Shown here piece by piece: positions 26,547 through 35,247 of a stretch of 64,000 nt of DNA. The stretch's first letter is position 1. Each line of letters opens with the position of its first letter. This DNA is from Halorubrum salsamenti. GTDB lineage: Archaea; Halobacteriota; Halobacteria; Halobacteriales; Haloferacaceae. Location: assembly GCF_007671685.1 (NCBI RefSeq), contig NZ_VCNL01000002.1:124001-188000 (forward strand). The letters run 5' to 3'. A model generated the notes under the pieces. It was not told the origin of the DNA and did no database searches. It was given only the letters and a program-made list of their open reading frames with translations. The translations under genes and the position numbers were made by a program.

Positions 26547-26936
26547 TCAGATGACGCGGTTCTGCAGGTAGTCGAGGTGTTTCGCGTTGTAGACGATCTT
26601 GACCTCGTCAGTCGCCGGGCTGCCGATGCAGGTCAGGCGGACGTCCTTCTCTTCGACCTCCTCGTCGGAGAGGATCTGCTGCATGTCCATCTCGATGTCG
26701 CCCTTCTTGACGATGGCGGCGCAGTTCGCGCAGGCACCGGCACGACACGAGAAGGGCCAGTCGTAGCCCTGTGCCTCGGCCGACTCGAGGATGTACTCGC
26801 CCTGATTCACTTCGAGGGTGCCGTAGTCCTCGCCGTCGAGGTCGGCGTCGGCCGCCTCCTCGAAGAGGTCGTCGTCGTCCATCGACCAGCCGTGGTCGTC
26901 GAGCACTTCGTAGTTGAGGTATTCTACTGTGGGCAT
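26547..26936 (-). CDS. fer: Halophilic plant-type 2Fe-2S ferredoxin
   Basis: A 129-residue [2Fe-2S] ferredoxin, the main electron carrier for 2-oxoacid:ferredoxin oxidoreductases in haloarchaea. The cluster ligands are C64, C69, C72 (CRAGACANC) and C103 (LTCIGSP). It has the halophile-specific acidic insertion [19 protein letters not shown] near the N-terminus, known from Halobacterium and Haloarcula ferredoxins. The start is ATG 26936 ([17 protein letters not shown]); upstream in-frame codons give an unrelated extension. It is divergent from cheF across 180 bases. Confidence 0.96.
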   Translation of the reverse strand: MPTVEYLNYEVLDDHGWSMDDDDLFEEAADADLDGEDYGTLEVNQGEYILESAEAQGYDWPFSCRAGACANCAAIVKKGDIEMDMQQILSDEEVEEKDVRLTCIGSPATDEVKIVYNAKHLDYLQNRVI

Positions 26937-27115
26937 CACCTGCCGGTTTGATGCCCACCTCATTAGGCTTTGCTGTTCCGCGTTTTTCTCGCTCGATCGG
27001 AGTTCTCTGAGTTCTCTGAGCGTCCGAACACGTTCGCTTTGCACCTATCGGTAGGTTATCACGACTGATTCATCGTGAGTAACAGTAAATACCGGAGGGC
27101 CGCAAGCAGGGTTCG

Positions 27116-27985
27116 ATGGAAGAGTCCGTCGTCGCCGACTTCGTCGGTCGCGTCCACACCTCCGGGCTGGGAAGCGACGAACCCGTGACGGGGCGCGTCC
27201 TCCTGAGTCAGCGCCGGCTCGTGCTCGTCACCGACGACGCGAAGACGACTGTCCCCCTCTCGAAGGTGTTCGACATCGCCGTCGGCACCGTCCCCGGCGA
27301 CCTCCAGTCGTTTTTCAGCGACAGCGTCACCGTCGCCTACGAGCAGGGCGGCGGCAGGCGAACGGCCCTCGTCGAGGGCGAGCCGGACGACATGGAGCGG
27401 TTCACCCGCCTGCTGTTCAAGGCCCTGTTGCGCGGCGTGACGGTCACGGTCCGCCACCCGGCGAAACTCGGCGGGCGCGTCACGGACGCGTCCGACCACA
27501 CCGCGTCGATCAGCCTCTCGCCGGGCGCGATCGGCTTTACCGACTGTCCCGACCCGTTCTCAGTCGAGCTCTCCTCCGTCATCGACTACGAGCGGACCGA
27601 CCGCACGATCGCGGGCTCCAAGCGCCCCGCGCTCGTGTTCCGCCACGTCCCCGAGACCCAGACCGTGACGTCGATCGCGACCGTCCCCGATGAGCGAACC
27701 CTGAACGTGCTCGGTCGGTACATCAAGCTGGAGTACGACGAGGTGATGAAGGACGTCGAGGCGTTCGACCCGACGGAAGAACAGCTGGAGATCCTGGTGT
27801 CGATCTACTCCGCCGGCGGCGAGGCGAACATCGCCGACGTGGTCACCGGCGACGTCACCCAGACGGAGCTGGTCCTCGAAACGCTCCGCGACGAGGACCT
27901 CGTCGTCGACGGCGACTCGGGCGCCGCGCTCACGCGGAAGGGGCAGATGATCGTCACCTCGTACATGGAATCGGTCAACTCCTAG
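27116..27985 (+). CDS. cheF: CheF-family chemotaxis/archaella adaptor protein
   Basis: A 289-residue protein matching the archaeal CheF family (former DUF439), which links CheY to the archaellum motor. It begins MEESVVADFVGRVHTSG and has the paired beta-rich domains VTGRVLLSQRRLVLVTDDAK and TASISLSPGAIGFTDCP. The C-terminal segment (about 215-289) resembles a winged helix: EEQLEILVSIYSAGGEANIA then RKGQMIVTSYM. No other che or arl genes lie in this window, so it is an orphan copy here. Some haloarchaea carry several CheF paralogues, and this one may be a divergent member with another role. Confidence 0.83.
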   Translation: MEESVVADFVGRVHTSGLGSDEPVTGRVLLSQRRLVLVTDDAKTTVPLSKVFDIAVGTVPGDLQSFFSDSVTVAYEQGGGRRTALVEGEPDDMERFTRLLFKALLRGVTVTVRHPAKLGGRVTDASDHTASISLSPGAIGFTDCPDPFSVELSSVIDYERTDRTIAGSKRPALVFRHVPETQTVTSIATVPDERTLNVLGRYIKLEYDEVMKDVEAFDPTEEQLEILVSIYSAGGEANIADVVTGDVTQTELVLETLRDEDLVVDGDSGAALTRKGQMIVTSYMESVNS

Positions 27986-28042
27986 CGACGGTCTCCCGAG
28001 TGCCGTCCAGACCCCCGTTCGGTCCCGAACGGGGGAAGTTTC

Positions 28043-28978
28043 ATGCCGATACGGGTGCATGTGTGTCACATGCCAGACGACCACCACGGGCGGTCGACGC
28101 GACTCGACGCCGTGGTCCGCGAGCGGGGGATCGACGAGCCGGCCGAGGAGTTCCCGGCCGACGCGTCCGATTCCGGTTCCGGGCCGCGAGTCGCGCGGGT
28201 GCCCGAGCCGCACGTCCACGACACCTTCTCCGTCGAGGGGATCGACACGAAGCGCCGCGAAGGATTGTTGGAGGCCGTCCTCCGCGACCGCGAGGGCGTG
28301 AGCGCCGCGTCGGCGACCGCTCGGAACGGCACCGTCGGCGTCCACCACGACCCGTCGGTGTCCCGTGACGACCTCCGTGAGACGCTGGAGGCGTGCGGGC
28401 TCGTCGTCGATCCGGCTGACCGGGCGTTCGAGACCCGGCGGGCCTCGCAGTTCGCGTCGGCCCGCGTCGCCGTCGCGGTGCTGTTCGGACTGATGGTCGC
28501 GACGCCGTACATCGCGGTGCTGTATCCGACCAGGATCGAGTGGCTGTTCTACGACCCCCTCACGGTGGCGTACCTGCAGTCGCTCCTCGACTCGCAGATG
28601 GCGACCCACTTCTTCGTCAACCTCGGCGCGCTGTCGGGAATCGCGTTCCTCGTCGCCTGCGCTCCGATCGTCCGCCGGGCTATCGGCGGGCTCGCGGAGG
28701 GGCGGCTCACGACCGACGCGCTGTTCGTCGGGAGCGTCGCCGCGCTGTTCGCGTACAGCACCGCCGCCGCGTTCACCGGTTTCGACGGGGCGGTCCACTA
28801 CGACCTCGTCGCCTACGCGGTCGCGGGCGCCACCCTCTGGACCCACTTCGGCGTCGCGGACCCGGCCGCCGAGGGGCGCGGATCGGCGGACTCGGCCGGA
28901 AACGCGGCCGACCCCGAGGTCGCGGACGGCGAACTCGCCGACGGCGACCCGGTGGCGATGACCGACGGCGGCCGGTAA
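28043..28978 (+). CDS. HMA-like domain plus four membrane helices (half heavy-metal P-type ATPase-like)
   Basis: A 311-residue protein; a start at ATG 28070 is equally possible. Residues 55-125 fold like a heavy-metal-associated domain (HDTFSVEGIDTKRREGLLEA ... VGVHHDPSVSRDDLRETLEA) but lack the CxxC metal site. Then come about four to five membrane helices (RVAVAVLFGLMVATPYIAVL, HFFVNLGALSGIAFLVA, TTDALFVGSVAALFAYST, and DLVAYAVAGATLW). The arrangement resembles the N-terminal half of CPx-type P-ATPases, but the phosphorylation (DKTG) and ATP-binding domains are missing. The tail is acidic. It may be a degenerate or repurposed ATPase half; the function is unknown. Confidence 0.62.
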   Translation: MPIRVHVCHMPDDHHGRSTRLDAVVRERGIDEPAEEFPADASDSGSGPRVARVPEPHVHDTFSVEGIDTKRREGLLEAVLRDREGVSAASATARNGTVGVHHDPSVSRDDLRETLEACGLVVDPADRAFETRRASQFASARVAVAVLFGLMVATPYIAVLYPTRIEWLFYDPLTVAYLQSLLDSQMATHFFVNLGALSGIAFLVACAPIVRRAIGGLAEGRLTTDALFVGSVAALFAYSTAAAFTGFDGAVHYDLVAYAVAGATLWTHFGVADPAAEGRGSADSAGNAADPEVADGELADGDPVAMTDGGR

Positions 28979-28992
28979 GCGGCTGTTCCCTT

Positions 28993-29874
28993 TTAATCCC
29001 CACCGTCAGGCTCCGGCTCGACACCCTCGATCGCGACCGCGTCGCCGACCGCGAGCGTCGAGCCCCACTCCGCCTCGGGGACGACCGTGTTGACCATCAG
29101 CCGGAAGTCGTGGTCGAACCGGTCGCTCTCGGTCCACGCCGGGAGCGTCTCGCGGCGCTTCCGGATGAACGTCTCGCGGAACCCGTCGATCGGCTCGCCC
29201 GTGTCCGGATCCCGCGAGGGGACGACGCAGCGCTGACACGGGTTGACGCCGAACAGCTCCGTCTCTCCGATCGAGACGCGGACGGCCTCCCCGTGGTCGG
29301 CGAACAGCCGGTCCTCCCAGAACGCCGGGCAGTCGTCGATCACGAGGTTCGGTCGCAGCCGTCGCCGCATCTCCGCCGCGCCCGAAACCTCGTCGAACCA
29401 CGAGGCGACCGTCTCCAGCGTCGCCCGCGAGGCGACCGTCGGCCCCGGCGCCGCCCGGTCGTCGGGGAGTCCCCCGTCGGGCTCGCGGACGAGGTCGACC
29501 GCGTAGCCGAGGTACTCGCCGACCCACGCCGCCAACGCGTCGCCGTCTTCGGGGAGCGCGAAGGTGCGCTCGTCGGCGTCGACTCCCGCCTCGGGACGCG
29601 CCGGCCGCGAGAGAGTCACGGCGGTCGGCGTCGCGTCGGTCGGACCGGCGAGCTCGTAGCTCGCCGAGAGCCCGTGAACCGCCGGCTCGCGCTTCCCGTT
29701 GACGTAGCCGCCGTCGCCGCCGACCGAGGCCGCGTGCGGGTCGACGCCGGCCTCGACGAGCGCGTACGACCGGTCGCCGCGGAGGGCGCCGTTCGGTCCG
29801 AGTTCGGCGCGGTCGACGGCCACGCCGTCGTTCGACTTCAGCGGGTAGGCGACGAGCTCCGCGATACGTGCCAT
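28993..29874 (-). CDS. MOSC domain protein (YcbX-like)
   Basis: A 293-residue protein with an N-terminal MOSC_N beta barrel (MARIAELVAYPLKSNDGVAV, GDRSYALVEAG) and a C-terminal MOSC domain. The key cysteine is in FGVNPCQRCVVPSRDPDTGE near residues 215-233, the site that handles sulfur on the molybdenum cofactor in this superfamily. Members act in N-hydroxylated compound reduction (mARC/YcbX) or Moco sulfuration. The YcbX-like two-domain form without a 2Fe-2S domain is present here. It is convergent with the HMA-like gene, 14 bases between stops. Confidence 0.9.
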   Translation of the reverse strand: MARIAELVAYPLKSNDGVAVDRAELGPNGALRGDRSYALVEAGVDPHAASVGGDGGYVNGKREPAVHGLSASYELAGPTDATPTAVTLSRPARPEAGVDADERTFALPEDGDALAAWVGEYLGYAVDLVREPDGGLPDDRAAPGPTVASRATLETVASWFDEVSGAAEMRRRLRPNLVIDDCPAFWEDRLFADHGEAVRVSIGETELFGVNPCQRCVVPSRDPDTGEPIDGFRETFIRKRRETLPAWTESDRFDHDFRLMVNTVVPEAEWGSTLAVGDAVAIEGVEPEPDGGD

Positions 29875-29955
29875 ATCCGCGGTTCGGGGGGCGGCGACAA
29901 AAGGCCCCGGGAGGGAGGAATCGGGGGAGAGAAAGGGGGGCCGAAGACGAGGGAG

Positions 29956-30735
29956 TTACTCCTCGTCGTCCGCGTCGGCGTCGGCGTCCTCCTCGTCAGC
30001 GTCGGCGTCTTCGGTCGTCAATCCGGCAGCCTCGAACGCCTCGGCGACCTCCTCGACGGGGAGGGTCCGGTAGCCGTCGGCCTCGGTAACCGTGGCGACG
30101 GCCAGATCGGCCGGCTCGAACTCGTCGTCGTGGGCGGCGAGCGCGGCGACGCCGAGTTCGACGCCCGCGTCGAGCGAGAGCCCCTCGGTCCACTCGTCCT
30201 CGAGGTGACCCTGGATGTCGGATCGGCCGCCACCGATGACGGTCGCCTTCCACTCGTTGGGAGTCCCGGAGGGGTCGGCGGCGAACAGGCGCGGCTCGCC
30301 GTTGTCGATGCCACCGATGAGGAGCGCGGCGCCGTACGGTCGCGTGCCGCCGCGCTGGGTGTTCTCCTGAATGTGATCGGTGACGAACTTCGTCAGCGTC
30401 TCGACGCCGACGGCCTCGCCGTAGCGGAGGCGGTTCCCCTGCGACTGGCGGCGCGCGAGGTCGATCAGCTGGCGGGCGTCGGCGACGTGGCCGGCGCTCG
30501 CGGTGCCGAGGTGGTCGTCGAGCTTGTGGAGTTTCTCGATGCTCTCGGCCTCCATCAGCGTCGAGGACGCGCGGGACATCGCGACGAAGACGACGCCGTC
30601 GGCCGTCCGGACGCCGACGCTCGGCGCGCCGCGCGAGACCGCCTCGCGGGCGTACTCGACCTGATAGATGCGCCCGTCCGGCGAGAACAGCGACGTGCCG
30701 CGGTCGTACGCCTGCTGGTCGTTACCGCCCATCAT
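29956..30735 (-). CDS. psmA: 20S proteasome alpha subunit (second-type alpha)
   Basis: A 259-residue alpha subunit of the archaeal 20S proteasome, forming the outer rings that gate entry and bind PAN. It starts MMGGNDQQAYDRGTSLFSPD, carries the canonical GRIYQVEYAREAV gate helix and has SIEKLHKLDDHLG, retaining the lysine pocket used by activator C-termini, then ASAGHVADARQLIDLARRQ. The usual DKR after the third strand is replaced (VFVAMSRASS), suggesting the alternative alpha2-type subunit known in haloarchaea. The tail is a low-complexity acidic run. PAN is encoded at 46 kb; no beta subunit lies in the window. Confidence 0.9.
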   Translation of the reverse strand: MMGGNDQQAYDRGTSLFSPDGRIYQVEYAREAVSRGAPSVGVRTADGVVFVAMSRASSTLMEAESIEKLHKLDDHLGTASAGHVADARQLIDLARRQSQGNRLRYGEAVGVETLTKFVTDHIQENTQRGGTRPYGAALLIGGIDNGEPRLFAADPSGTPNEWKATVIGGGRSDIQGHLEDEWTEGLSLDAGVELGVAALAAHDDEFEPADLAVATVTEADGYRTLPVEEVAEAFEAAGLTTEDADADEEDADADADDEE

Positions 30736-30925
30736 CGTCGATCACCCGCTCTCGCGGTGTCGCGTCGGTTCATTACCGTCCCTTACGTCGGACGGTTGAA
30801 AAAGCATCCGTAACCGGTACGTTCGGATCGGGACCCGGGGCCATATACGTCCGCGTTCGCCGGCGAACTGGACGGCCCGGCGCGGCGATCGGTCGTCCCC
30901 GACGCGACGATACCCCCGCCTACGA

Positions 30926-30935
30926 CGGATATATG
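30926..30935 (+). promoter_or_regulatory. TATA box of the CARDB-ABC operon
   Basis: ACGGATATATG places an A/T-rich box 22-31 bases before the GTG at 30957. The ATG inside the box (30933) is therefore unlikely to be the start if transcription begins at the usual distance. Confidence 0.5.
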
Positions 30936-30956
30936 TCGCGCGACGCCCTAACAGGG

Positions 30957-32342
30957 GTGACATTGACACCCACGAGAACGACAGCCGCGCTACTGGTCCT
31001 GTTGGCGCTACTGGGGGCCGTCGGCGCGGCCGCGGCGGTACCCGACGCCCGGATCGCGATCGACGGGGTCGACGCGAGTTCGAGCGAGCCCGCCGTCGGC
31101 GAGCGGACGGCGCTGAACGTGACCGTCTCGAACTCCGGCGGGAGCCCGGCGGCGGCCGACGTGACGAGCGTCCGCCTTCTCGACGCGGGGGGCGATGACG
31201 GGGACGACCCCCGCGACGAGGCGACCGCGGTCGGGGCGCTCTCGGCGGGCGACGCGACCGACGTGGTGCTGTGGACCCGATTCGACGAGCCGGGCGAGCA
31301 CCGGATCACCGTCGAGGTCGTCGCCGAGCAGGAGGCGACGGGCGGCGACGGCGACGGCGGGACCGTCACGGTGACCCGCGACGTGGTCGTCGACGTCCAG
31401 CCGGCCGAGGTCGCGCTCGACGTGCGGACCCGAGCGCTCTCGCCGCAGGACCTCCGGAGCGACGACGAGGACCAGAGCGGCGGCGGGATCGGCGTCGGCG
31501 GCATCGAAGGCGTCTTCGGCGGCGGTGGCGGAGGGCTCCAGTCCGCCGAGGACGACGAGGCCGAGCCGGTTCAGTCGGCCGACTCGCCGGTCGCGGTGAC
31601 CGTCGTCAACACGGGAACGTCGACCGCCGACCGCGTGGGCCTGACCGCCGTCGGCACGCCGGTCGGAGCGAGCGATGGAGGGGATGACGGGGATAGCGGG
31701 ACCGAACCGACCGTCGAAGCCGGCCCCTTCGTCGTGGAGGACGTCGCGCCGGGCGAGGAGCGGCGGGTGGTGATCGACCTCGGACCCCTCGACGAGCGCT
31801 CGGACGTGGCCGTCACGGCGGCGTTCCGATCGGAGCTCGACGCACCGGCCGGCGCCGGCGCGAACCGGACGGCGACGGCGACGCTCCGGTACCCGCTGCG
31901 CGAGGGGGCCCCGACCGTCACCGACGCGACCGTCGAGCGGACCGGCGACGGCGAGGTGGTCGTGGACGCCAACCTCGGCAACGCCGGTACCGGCGAGATA
32001 GAGGGCGTCGTCGTCTCGGTCGCGGGCGCCGACGGGGTCGCACCGACACCGGACGGCCGGGAGTACTTCGTCGGCGGCGTGGGCGCGGGCGACTTCGTCG
32101 CCTTCGACCTGCGGACCGCGGCGAACGCCTCCGTCGCCGACTCGGTCCCGATCCGGATCGCGTACACGGAACGCGGCGTCCGCTACACCGAGACCGCGAC
32201 GGTGGCGCTCCCCGAGTCGAGCGACGGGGGCGCGGGAGGCACCGGCGCCGTCGGGACGCTCGGAGCGCTGGGAATCGTCGGGATCGTCGGCGTCGCGGGC
32301 GTCGCGGTCGCCGGGAGCGTGATCCGTCGCCGCGATGTATAG
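30957..32342 (+). CDS. Exported CARDB-type surface protein of an ABC transporter operon
   Basis: A 461-residue protein from GTG 30957 (ATG 30933 adds eight residues). A signal peptide is clear: AALLVLLALLGAVGAAAAVP. The exterior part is an acidic, beta-rich chain of CARDB-like domains, with NVTVSNSGGSPAAADVTSVR, VTVVNTGTSTADRVGL and VVDANLGNAGTGEIEGVVVS marking repeated strands. A Gly-rich stretch (about 190-205) links domains. The C-terminus ends in a membrane helix (GTLGALGIVGIVGVAGVAVA) and RRR, anchoring it at the cell surface. It overlaps the ATPase gene by eight bases. It probably acts as an adaptor or sensor for the MacB-like transporter. Confidence 0.8.
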   Translation: MTLTPTRTTAALLVLLALLGAVGAAAAVPDARIAIDGVDASSSEPAVGERTALNVTVSNSGGSPAAADVTSVRLLDAGGDDGDDPRDEATAVGALSAGDATDVVLWTRFDEPGEHRITVEVVAEQEATGGDGDGGTVTVTRDVVVDVQPAEVALDVRTRALSPQDLRSDDEDQSGGGIGVGGIEGVFGGGGGGLQSAEDDEAEPVQSADSPVAVTVVNTGTSTADRVGLTAVGTPVGASDGGDDGDSGTEPTVEAGPFVVEDVAPGEERRVVIDLGPLDERSDVAVTAAFRSELDAPAGAGANRTATATLRYPLREGAPTVTDATVERTGDGEVVVDANLGNAGTGEIEGVVVSVAGADGVAPTPDGREYFVGGVGAGDFVAFDLRTAANASVADSVPIRIAYTERGVRYTETATVALPESSDGGAGGTGAVGTLGALGIVGIVGVAGVAVAGSVIRRRDV

Positions 32343-33078
32343 CGTCGAACTGCGAGGTGCGACCAAGCGGTACCCGGGCGGAGGCGCCGAGCCGGTGGTG
32401 GCGCTCGACAACGTCGACTTCGCGGTCGAGCCGGGGGAGTTCGTCGCGGTCGTCGGGCCGAGCGGCTCCGGGAAGTCGACGCTGCTCAACGTGCTCGGGC
32501 TCCTCGACGACCCCACCGAGGGGTGGCGCCTGCTGGACGGCACCGACGTGACCGAGCTCACGGTCGCCGAGCGCACCGCGGCCCGCAAGGAGTCGATCGG
32601 GTTCGTCTTCCAGGACTTCCACCTCCTGCCGACGCTGACCGCGGTCGAGAACGTCGCGCTCCCGACCGCGTTCGACCCCGGCGACGAGAGCGACCGCGCC
32701 GCCGACCTACTCGGCCGGTTCGGGCTCGGCGACCGGCTCGACCACGAGCCGTCGGAGCTGTCCGGCGGGCAGAAACAGCGGGTCGCCATCGCCAGGTCCC
32801 TCATCAACGAGCCGGCGGTGCTGCTCGCGGACGAGCCGACGGGGAACCTCGACACGGAGACCGGGGAGTCGATCCTCGCCGAGTTCGAGCGCGTGAAGGA
32901 GGAGGGGGTCGCCGTCGTCGCCGTCACGCACGACCCGCTCGTCGAGGGGTTCGCGGACCGCGTCGTCGAGCTCACGGACGGGGTGTTGGAGGGTGGGATT
33001 CCGGACGAAGCGGACCCGGTGAACGACCCCTCGCCGGCCCCCGACGCCGACTCGGGGATCGCGCCGGGGGAACGATGA
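32335..33078 (+). CDS. ABC transporter ATP-binding protein (LolD/MacB-like)
   Basis: A 247-residue ABC ATPase of the LolD/MacB/FtsE group. Walker A is GPSGSGKST, the Q-loop region is GFVFQDFHLLPTLTAVENVA, the signature is ELSGGQKQRVAIARSLINEP, Walker B is LLADEPTGNLDTETG, and the H-loop is VVAVTHDP. A short acidic tail follows. The gene overlaps the CARDB gene upstream and the permease ATG downstream (ATGA), so the three form one operon. It energises a MacB-type mechanotransmission permease; the cargo is unknown. Confidence 0.93.
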   Translation: MYSVELRGATKRYPGGGAEPVVALDNVDFAVEPGEFVAVVGPSGSGKSTLLNVLGLLDDPTEGWRLLDGTDVTELTVAERTAARKESIGFVFQDFHLLPTLTAVENVALPTAFDPGDESDRAADLLGRFGLGDRLDHEPSELSGGQKQRVAIARSLINEPAVLLADEPTGNLDTETGESILAEFERVKEEGVAVVAVTHDPLVEGFADRVVELTDGVLEGGIPDEADPVNDPSPAPDADSGIAPGER

Positions 33079-34295
33079 GCGGCGGCGAGCGCGAGCCGTC
33101 GCCAGAAGCGGGGACGGACGGCGGGCTCCGCGACGGAGTCGCCGGCCGGCTCCGCGGCTGGCGCCCCGCCGTCGCGATGGCCGCGCGGAACCTCCGGCGG
33201 AACAGGGTGCGAACGGTGCTGGCGGTGCTCGGCGTCTGTATCGGCGTGCTCGCGGTCGCGGCGCTGGGGATCTTCGGCAACGTGCTCGCGCTGGGGGCAC
33301 AGGACGCCATCGGCGACATCGGCACGCAGGTGGTGGTGTCGCCGAACGCGGACGCCGGCGTGGAGTCGCTCTCGGCGGCCGACGTGGCGTCGCTCCGGCG
33401 CGCCGTCGACGACCCGGCGGTCGGGGACCCGGCCGTCGTCCCGCTGTACTCCGACAACGCGGTCGTCGAGGGCCCGAGTTCACAGACCTTCGCGACCGTG
33501 TACGGCGTCGAGGAGCCGGGGCTCGCGTTCGAGGCCGCGGAGGGCAGGCTCCCGGACCGCCACCGGCAGGGCGCGATCGTCGGCGCGGGCGTCGCCGAGG
33601 ACCTCGGCGTCGGCGCGGGCGACACTGTCGGGATCGCGGGGTCGCAGGTCCGGGTGGTCGCCGTGCTCGCCGAGAGCCAGACGTTCAGTCCGGTCGCGCC
33701 CGACGACGCCGTCTTCCTCCCGGAGTCGGCGTTCGCCGCCGACGGCTACGCGCAGGCGCTGGTCGTCGCGGAGTCGGGGGAGACGGCGCGGGCCGCCGCG
33801 GACGCGATCCGCGAGGACGTGAACGCCCGCGAGGAGCGCGTCGACCTGTTCGAGCTGGCGGCGATCGTCGACGAGATCAACGATTTCTTCGATCTCCTCA
33901 GCACGTTCCTCCTCGGGCTCGGCGCCATCTCGCTCGTCGTCGCCGGCGTCTCGATCCTCAACGTCATGCTGATGAGCACCGTCGAGCGCCGACAGGAGAT
34001 CGGCGTGATGCGCGCGGTCGGGGTGACGCGCCGGGACGTGTTGCGCGTGCTCTTGGCGGAGGCCGGGCTCATCGGCGCCGCGGGCGCGGCGGCGGGGACC
34101 CTGCTGACCGTGCTGCTCGTCGCCGGGCTCGTGGCCGCGACGCCCGCGGTCGACGCCGCGCTCGTGCTCGACCCGACGAACGGTTACTACCTCCTGTTAG
34201 CGCTCGGGTTCGGCGTCGGCGTGGGGCTCGTCAGCGGGGCCTACCCGGCGTGGAAGGCGGCGAACGAGCGCCCCGTGGAAGCGCTGCGGAGCTGA
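33075..34295 (+). CDS. ABC transporter permease, MacB/FtsX type
   Basis: A 406-residue MacB-like permease. The topology is one N-terminal helix (RTVLAVLGVCIGVLAVAALG), a large extracellular MacB_PCD domain (about 80-270), then three C-terminal helices (LSTFLLGLGAISLVVAGVSI, AAGAAAGTLLTVLLVAGLVA, and LLLALGFGVGVGLVSGAYPA). The coupling segment LMSTVERRQEIGVMRAVGVT is typical. The end AWKAANERPVEALRS is the standard family C-terminus. It works with the preceding ATPase and surface protein. Confidence 0.93.
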   Translation: MSGGEREPSPEAGTDGGLRDGVAGRLRGWRPAVAMAARNLRRNRVRTVLAVLGVCIGVLAVAALGIFGNVLALGAQDAIGDIGTQVVVSPNADAGVESLSAADVASLRRAVDDPAVGDPAVVPLYSDNAVVEGPSSQTFATVYGVEEPGLAFEAAEGRLPDRHRQGAIVGAGVAEDLGVGAGDTVGIAGSQVRVVAVLAESQTFSPVAPDDAVFLPESAFAADGYAQALVVAESGETARAAADAIREDVNAREERVDLFELAAIVDEINDFFDLLSTFLLGLGAISLVVAGVSILNVMLMSTVERRQEIGVMRAVGVTRRDVLRVLLAEAGLIGAAGAAAGTLLTVLLVAGLVAATPAVDAALVLDPTNGYYLLLALGFGVGVGLVSGAYPAWKAANERPVEALRS

Positions 34296-34335
34296 CCGGT
34301 CTGCCTCGAGGCCCGGCGACCGCGCCGTGTCGTCG

Positions 34336-34512
34336 TCACCCCGCCCACCCGCCCCGCATGTCGTCGGTGACCCGGTCGCGCCACGTCTCGAACGCGTCGC
34401 GACACTCGGGTTCGCTCTCGACGTGACGCACGAATCCCGCGCCGGGTGACGCGAGCTTCGCCCCGCAGAACGGGCACTCGCTGGGCTCGATGGCGGTTTC
34501 CGATAGTGCCAT
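34336..34512 (-). CDS. Small C2HC zinc-finger protein (DUF7501-like)
   Basis: A 58-residue protein starting MALSETAIEPSECPFCGAKL. Zinc ligands are C13, C16, H30 and C37 (CPFC...HVESEPEC), a compact C2HC finger common among haloarchaeal small proteins. A start five codons upstream (34527) is open but less likely. Proteins of this class are leaderless and often regulatory in Haloferax, but nothing specific is known here. It is convergent with the ABC permease gene. Confidence 0.75.
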   Translation of the reverse strand: MALSETAIEPSECPFCGAKLASPGAGFVRHVESEPECRDAFETWRDRVTDDMRGGWAG

Positions 34513-34693
34513 GCGAATCCATAACAATGCGGATACTGAAAAATGTTGTTACGATCACCTAAATCCGACTTCTGTGTGCAATATTAGTCTATATATCGTA
34601 TATCACTGGATATACAACCAAAGAAACACCCAATTCGACTCCGTCTTAGCACACATCGATCTCCGAACCGGCAGCGCGCTCGGGCTCTCTGCC
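34513..34693. other. A/T-rich gene-free patch
   Basis: About 110 bases (34513-34640) are far richer in A and T than the surroundings, with TCTATATATCGTATATCACT near 34587-34606. It contains the promoter of the zinc-finger gene and the 3' side of folA, but the composition extends beyond what promoters need. No frame or repeat copy is seen. Confidence 0.5.
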
Positions 34694-35239
34694 TCAGTCG
34701 GCGATCCGTTCCAAGGTGACGAACACGAGGTCGTCGTCGGTCCCGTCGCCGCTTTCGCCCTCGGCCGCGGCGACCTCGCGTTCCACTTCGGTCCACTCCT
34801 CGGCGTCCCAGTCCGGGAAGCGCGTATCGCCGTCGGGACGCTCGGGGACCTCCGTCAACACCAATCGGTCGGCGCGGTCGAGGAACTGCTCGTAGACCGT
34901 CGCGCCCCCGATGACATAGGCCTCGTCGACGCCGCGCTCGGCGGCGTCGGCGGCCGCGAGATCGACCGCCTCCTCGATGTCGTTCGCGACGACGGCGCTA
35001 TCGGGGAGTTCGAGGTCGCGGGTCGTCAACACGACGCTGGTGCGATCTGGGAGCGGGCCGCCGATCCGGTCGGCGATGCTCTCGTAGGTCGCGCGGCCGA
35101 CGATCACGGGGTGACCGGTCGTGAGTCGCTTGAAGTGGGCCAGATCGGCCGGGTAGTGCCACGGCATCGCCCCGTCGTCGCCGATGATGCCGTTCTCCGC
35201 GACCGCGGCGACGAGGACCAGATCCACGTCCGTCGTCAT
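34694..35239 (-). CDS. folA: Dihydrofolate reductase
   Basis: DHFR regenerates tetrahydrofolate with NADPH. The 181-residue protein shows VAAVAENGIIGDDGAMPWHY (substrate and cofactor site), DLAHFKRLTTGHPVIVGRAT with the conserved Thr/Gly loop, and AYVIGGATVYEQFLDRAD. Start ATG 35239 lies 8 bases after the thyA stop, the same thyA-folA order known in Haloferax, where the DHFR gene is hdr. Tetrahydrofolate is consumed as dihydrofolate by ThyA, so the two enzymes form a cycle. Confidence 0.95.
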   Translation of the reverse strand: MTTDVDLVLVAAVAENGIIGDDGAMPWHYPADLAHFKRLTTGHPVIVGRATYESIADRIGGPLPDRTSVVLTTRDLELPDSAVVANDIEEAVDLAAADAAERGVDEAYVIGGATVYEQFLDRADRLVLTEVPERPDGDTRFPDWDAEEWTEVEREVAAAEGESGDGTDDDLVFVTLERIAD

Positions 35240-35247
35240 CGCAGCGT

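Noticed and set aside
29956-30735. A catalytically dead proteasome beta subunit
   Set aside because: The N-terminal gate helix GRIYQVEYAREAV and the lack of a Thr-1 propeptide site show an alpha subunit, which is normally non-catalytic.
28540-30813. A 757-codon open frame on the plus strand
   Set aside because: It lies antisense to the MOSC and proteasome alpha genes and overlaps the HMA-like gene. Its Arg/Gly/Pro/Val-rich composition lacks the acidic bias of real haloarchaeal proteins. Long shadow frames are expected at this GC content.
30933-30956. ATG 30933 as start of the CARDB protein
   Set aside because: The ATG lies inside the only TATA-like box; GTG 30957 gives a better signal peptide and the usual leaderless spacing. 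Kept only as an alternative.
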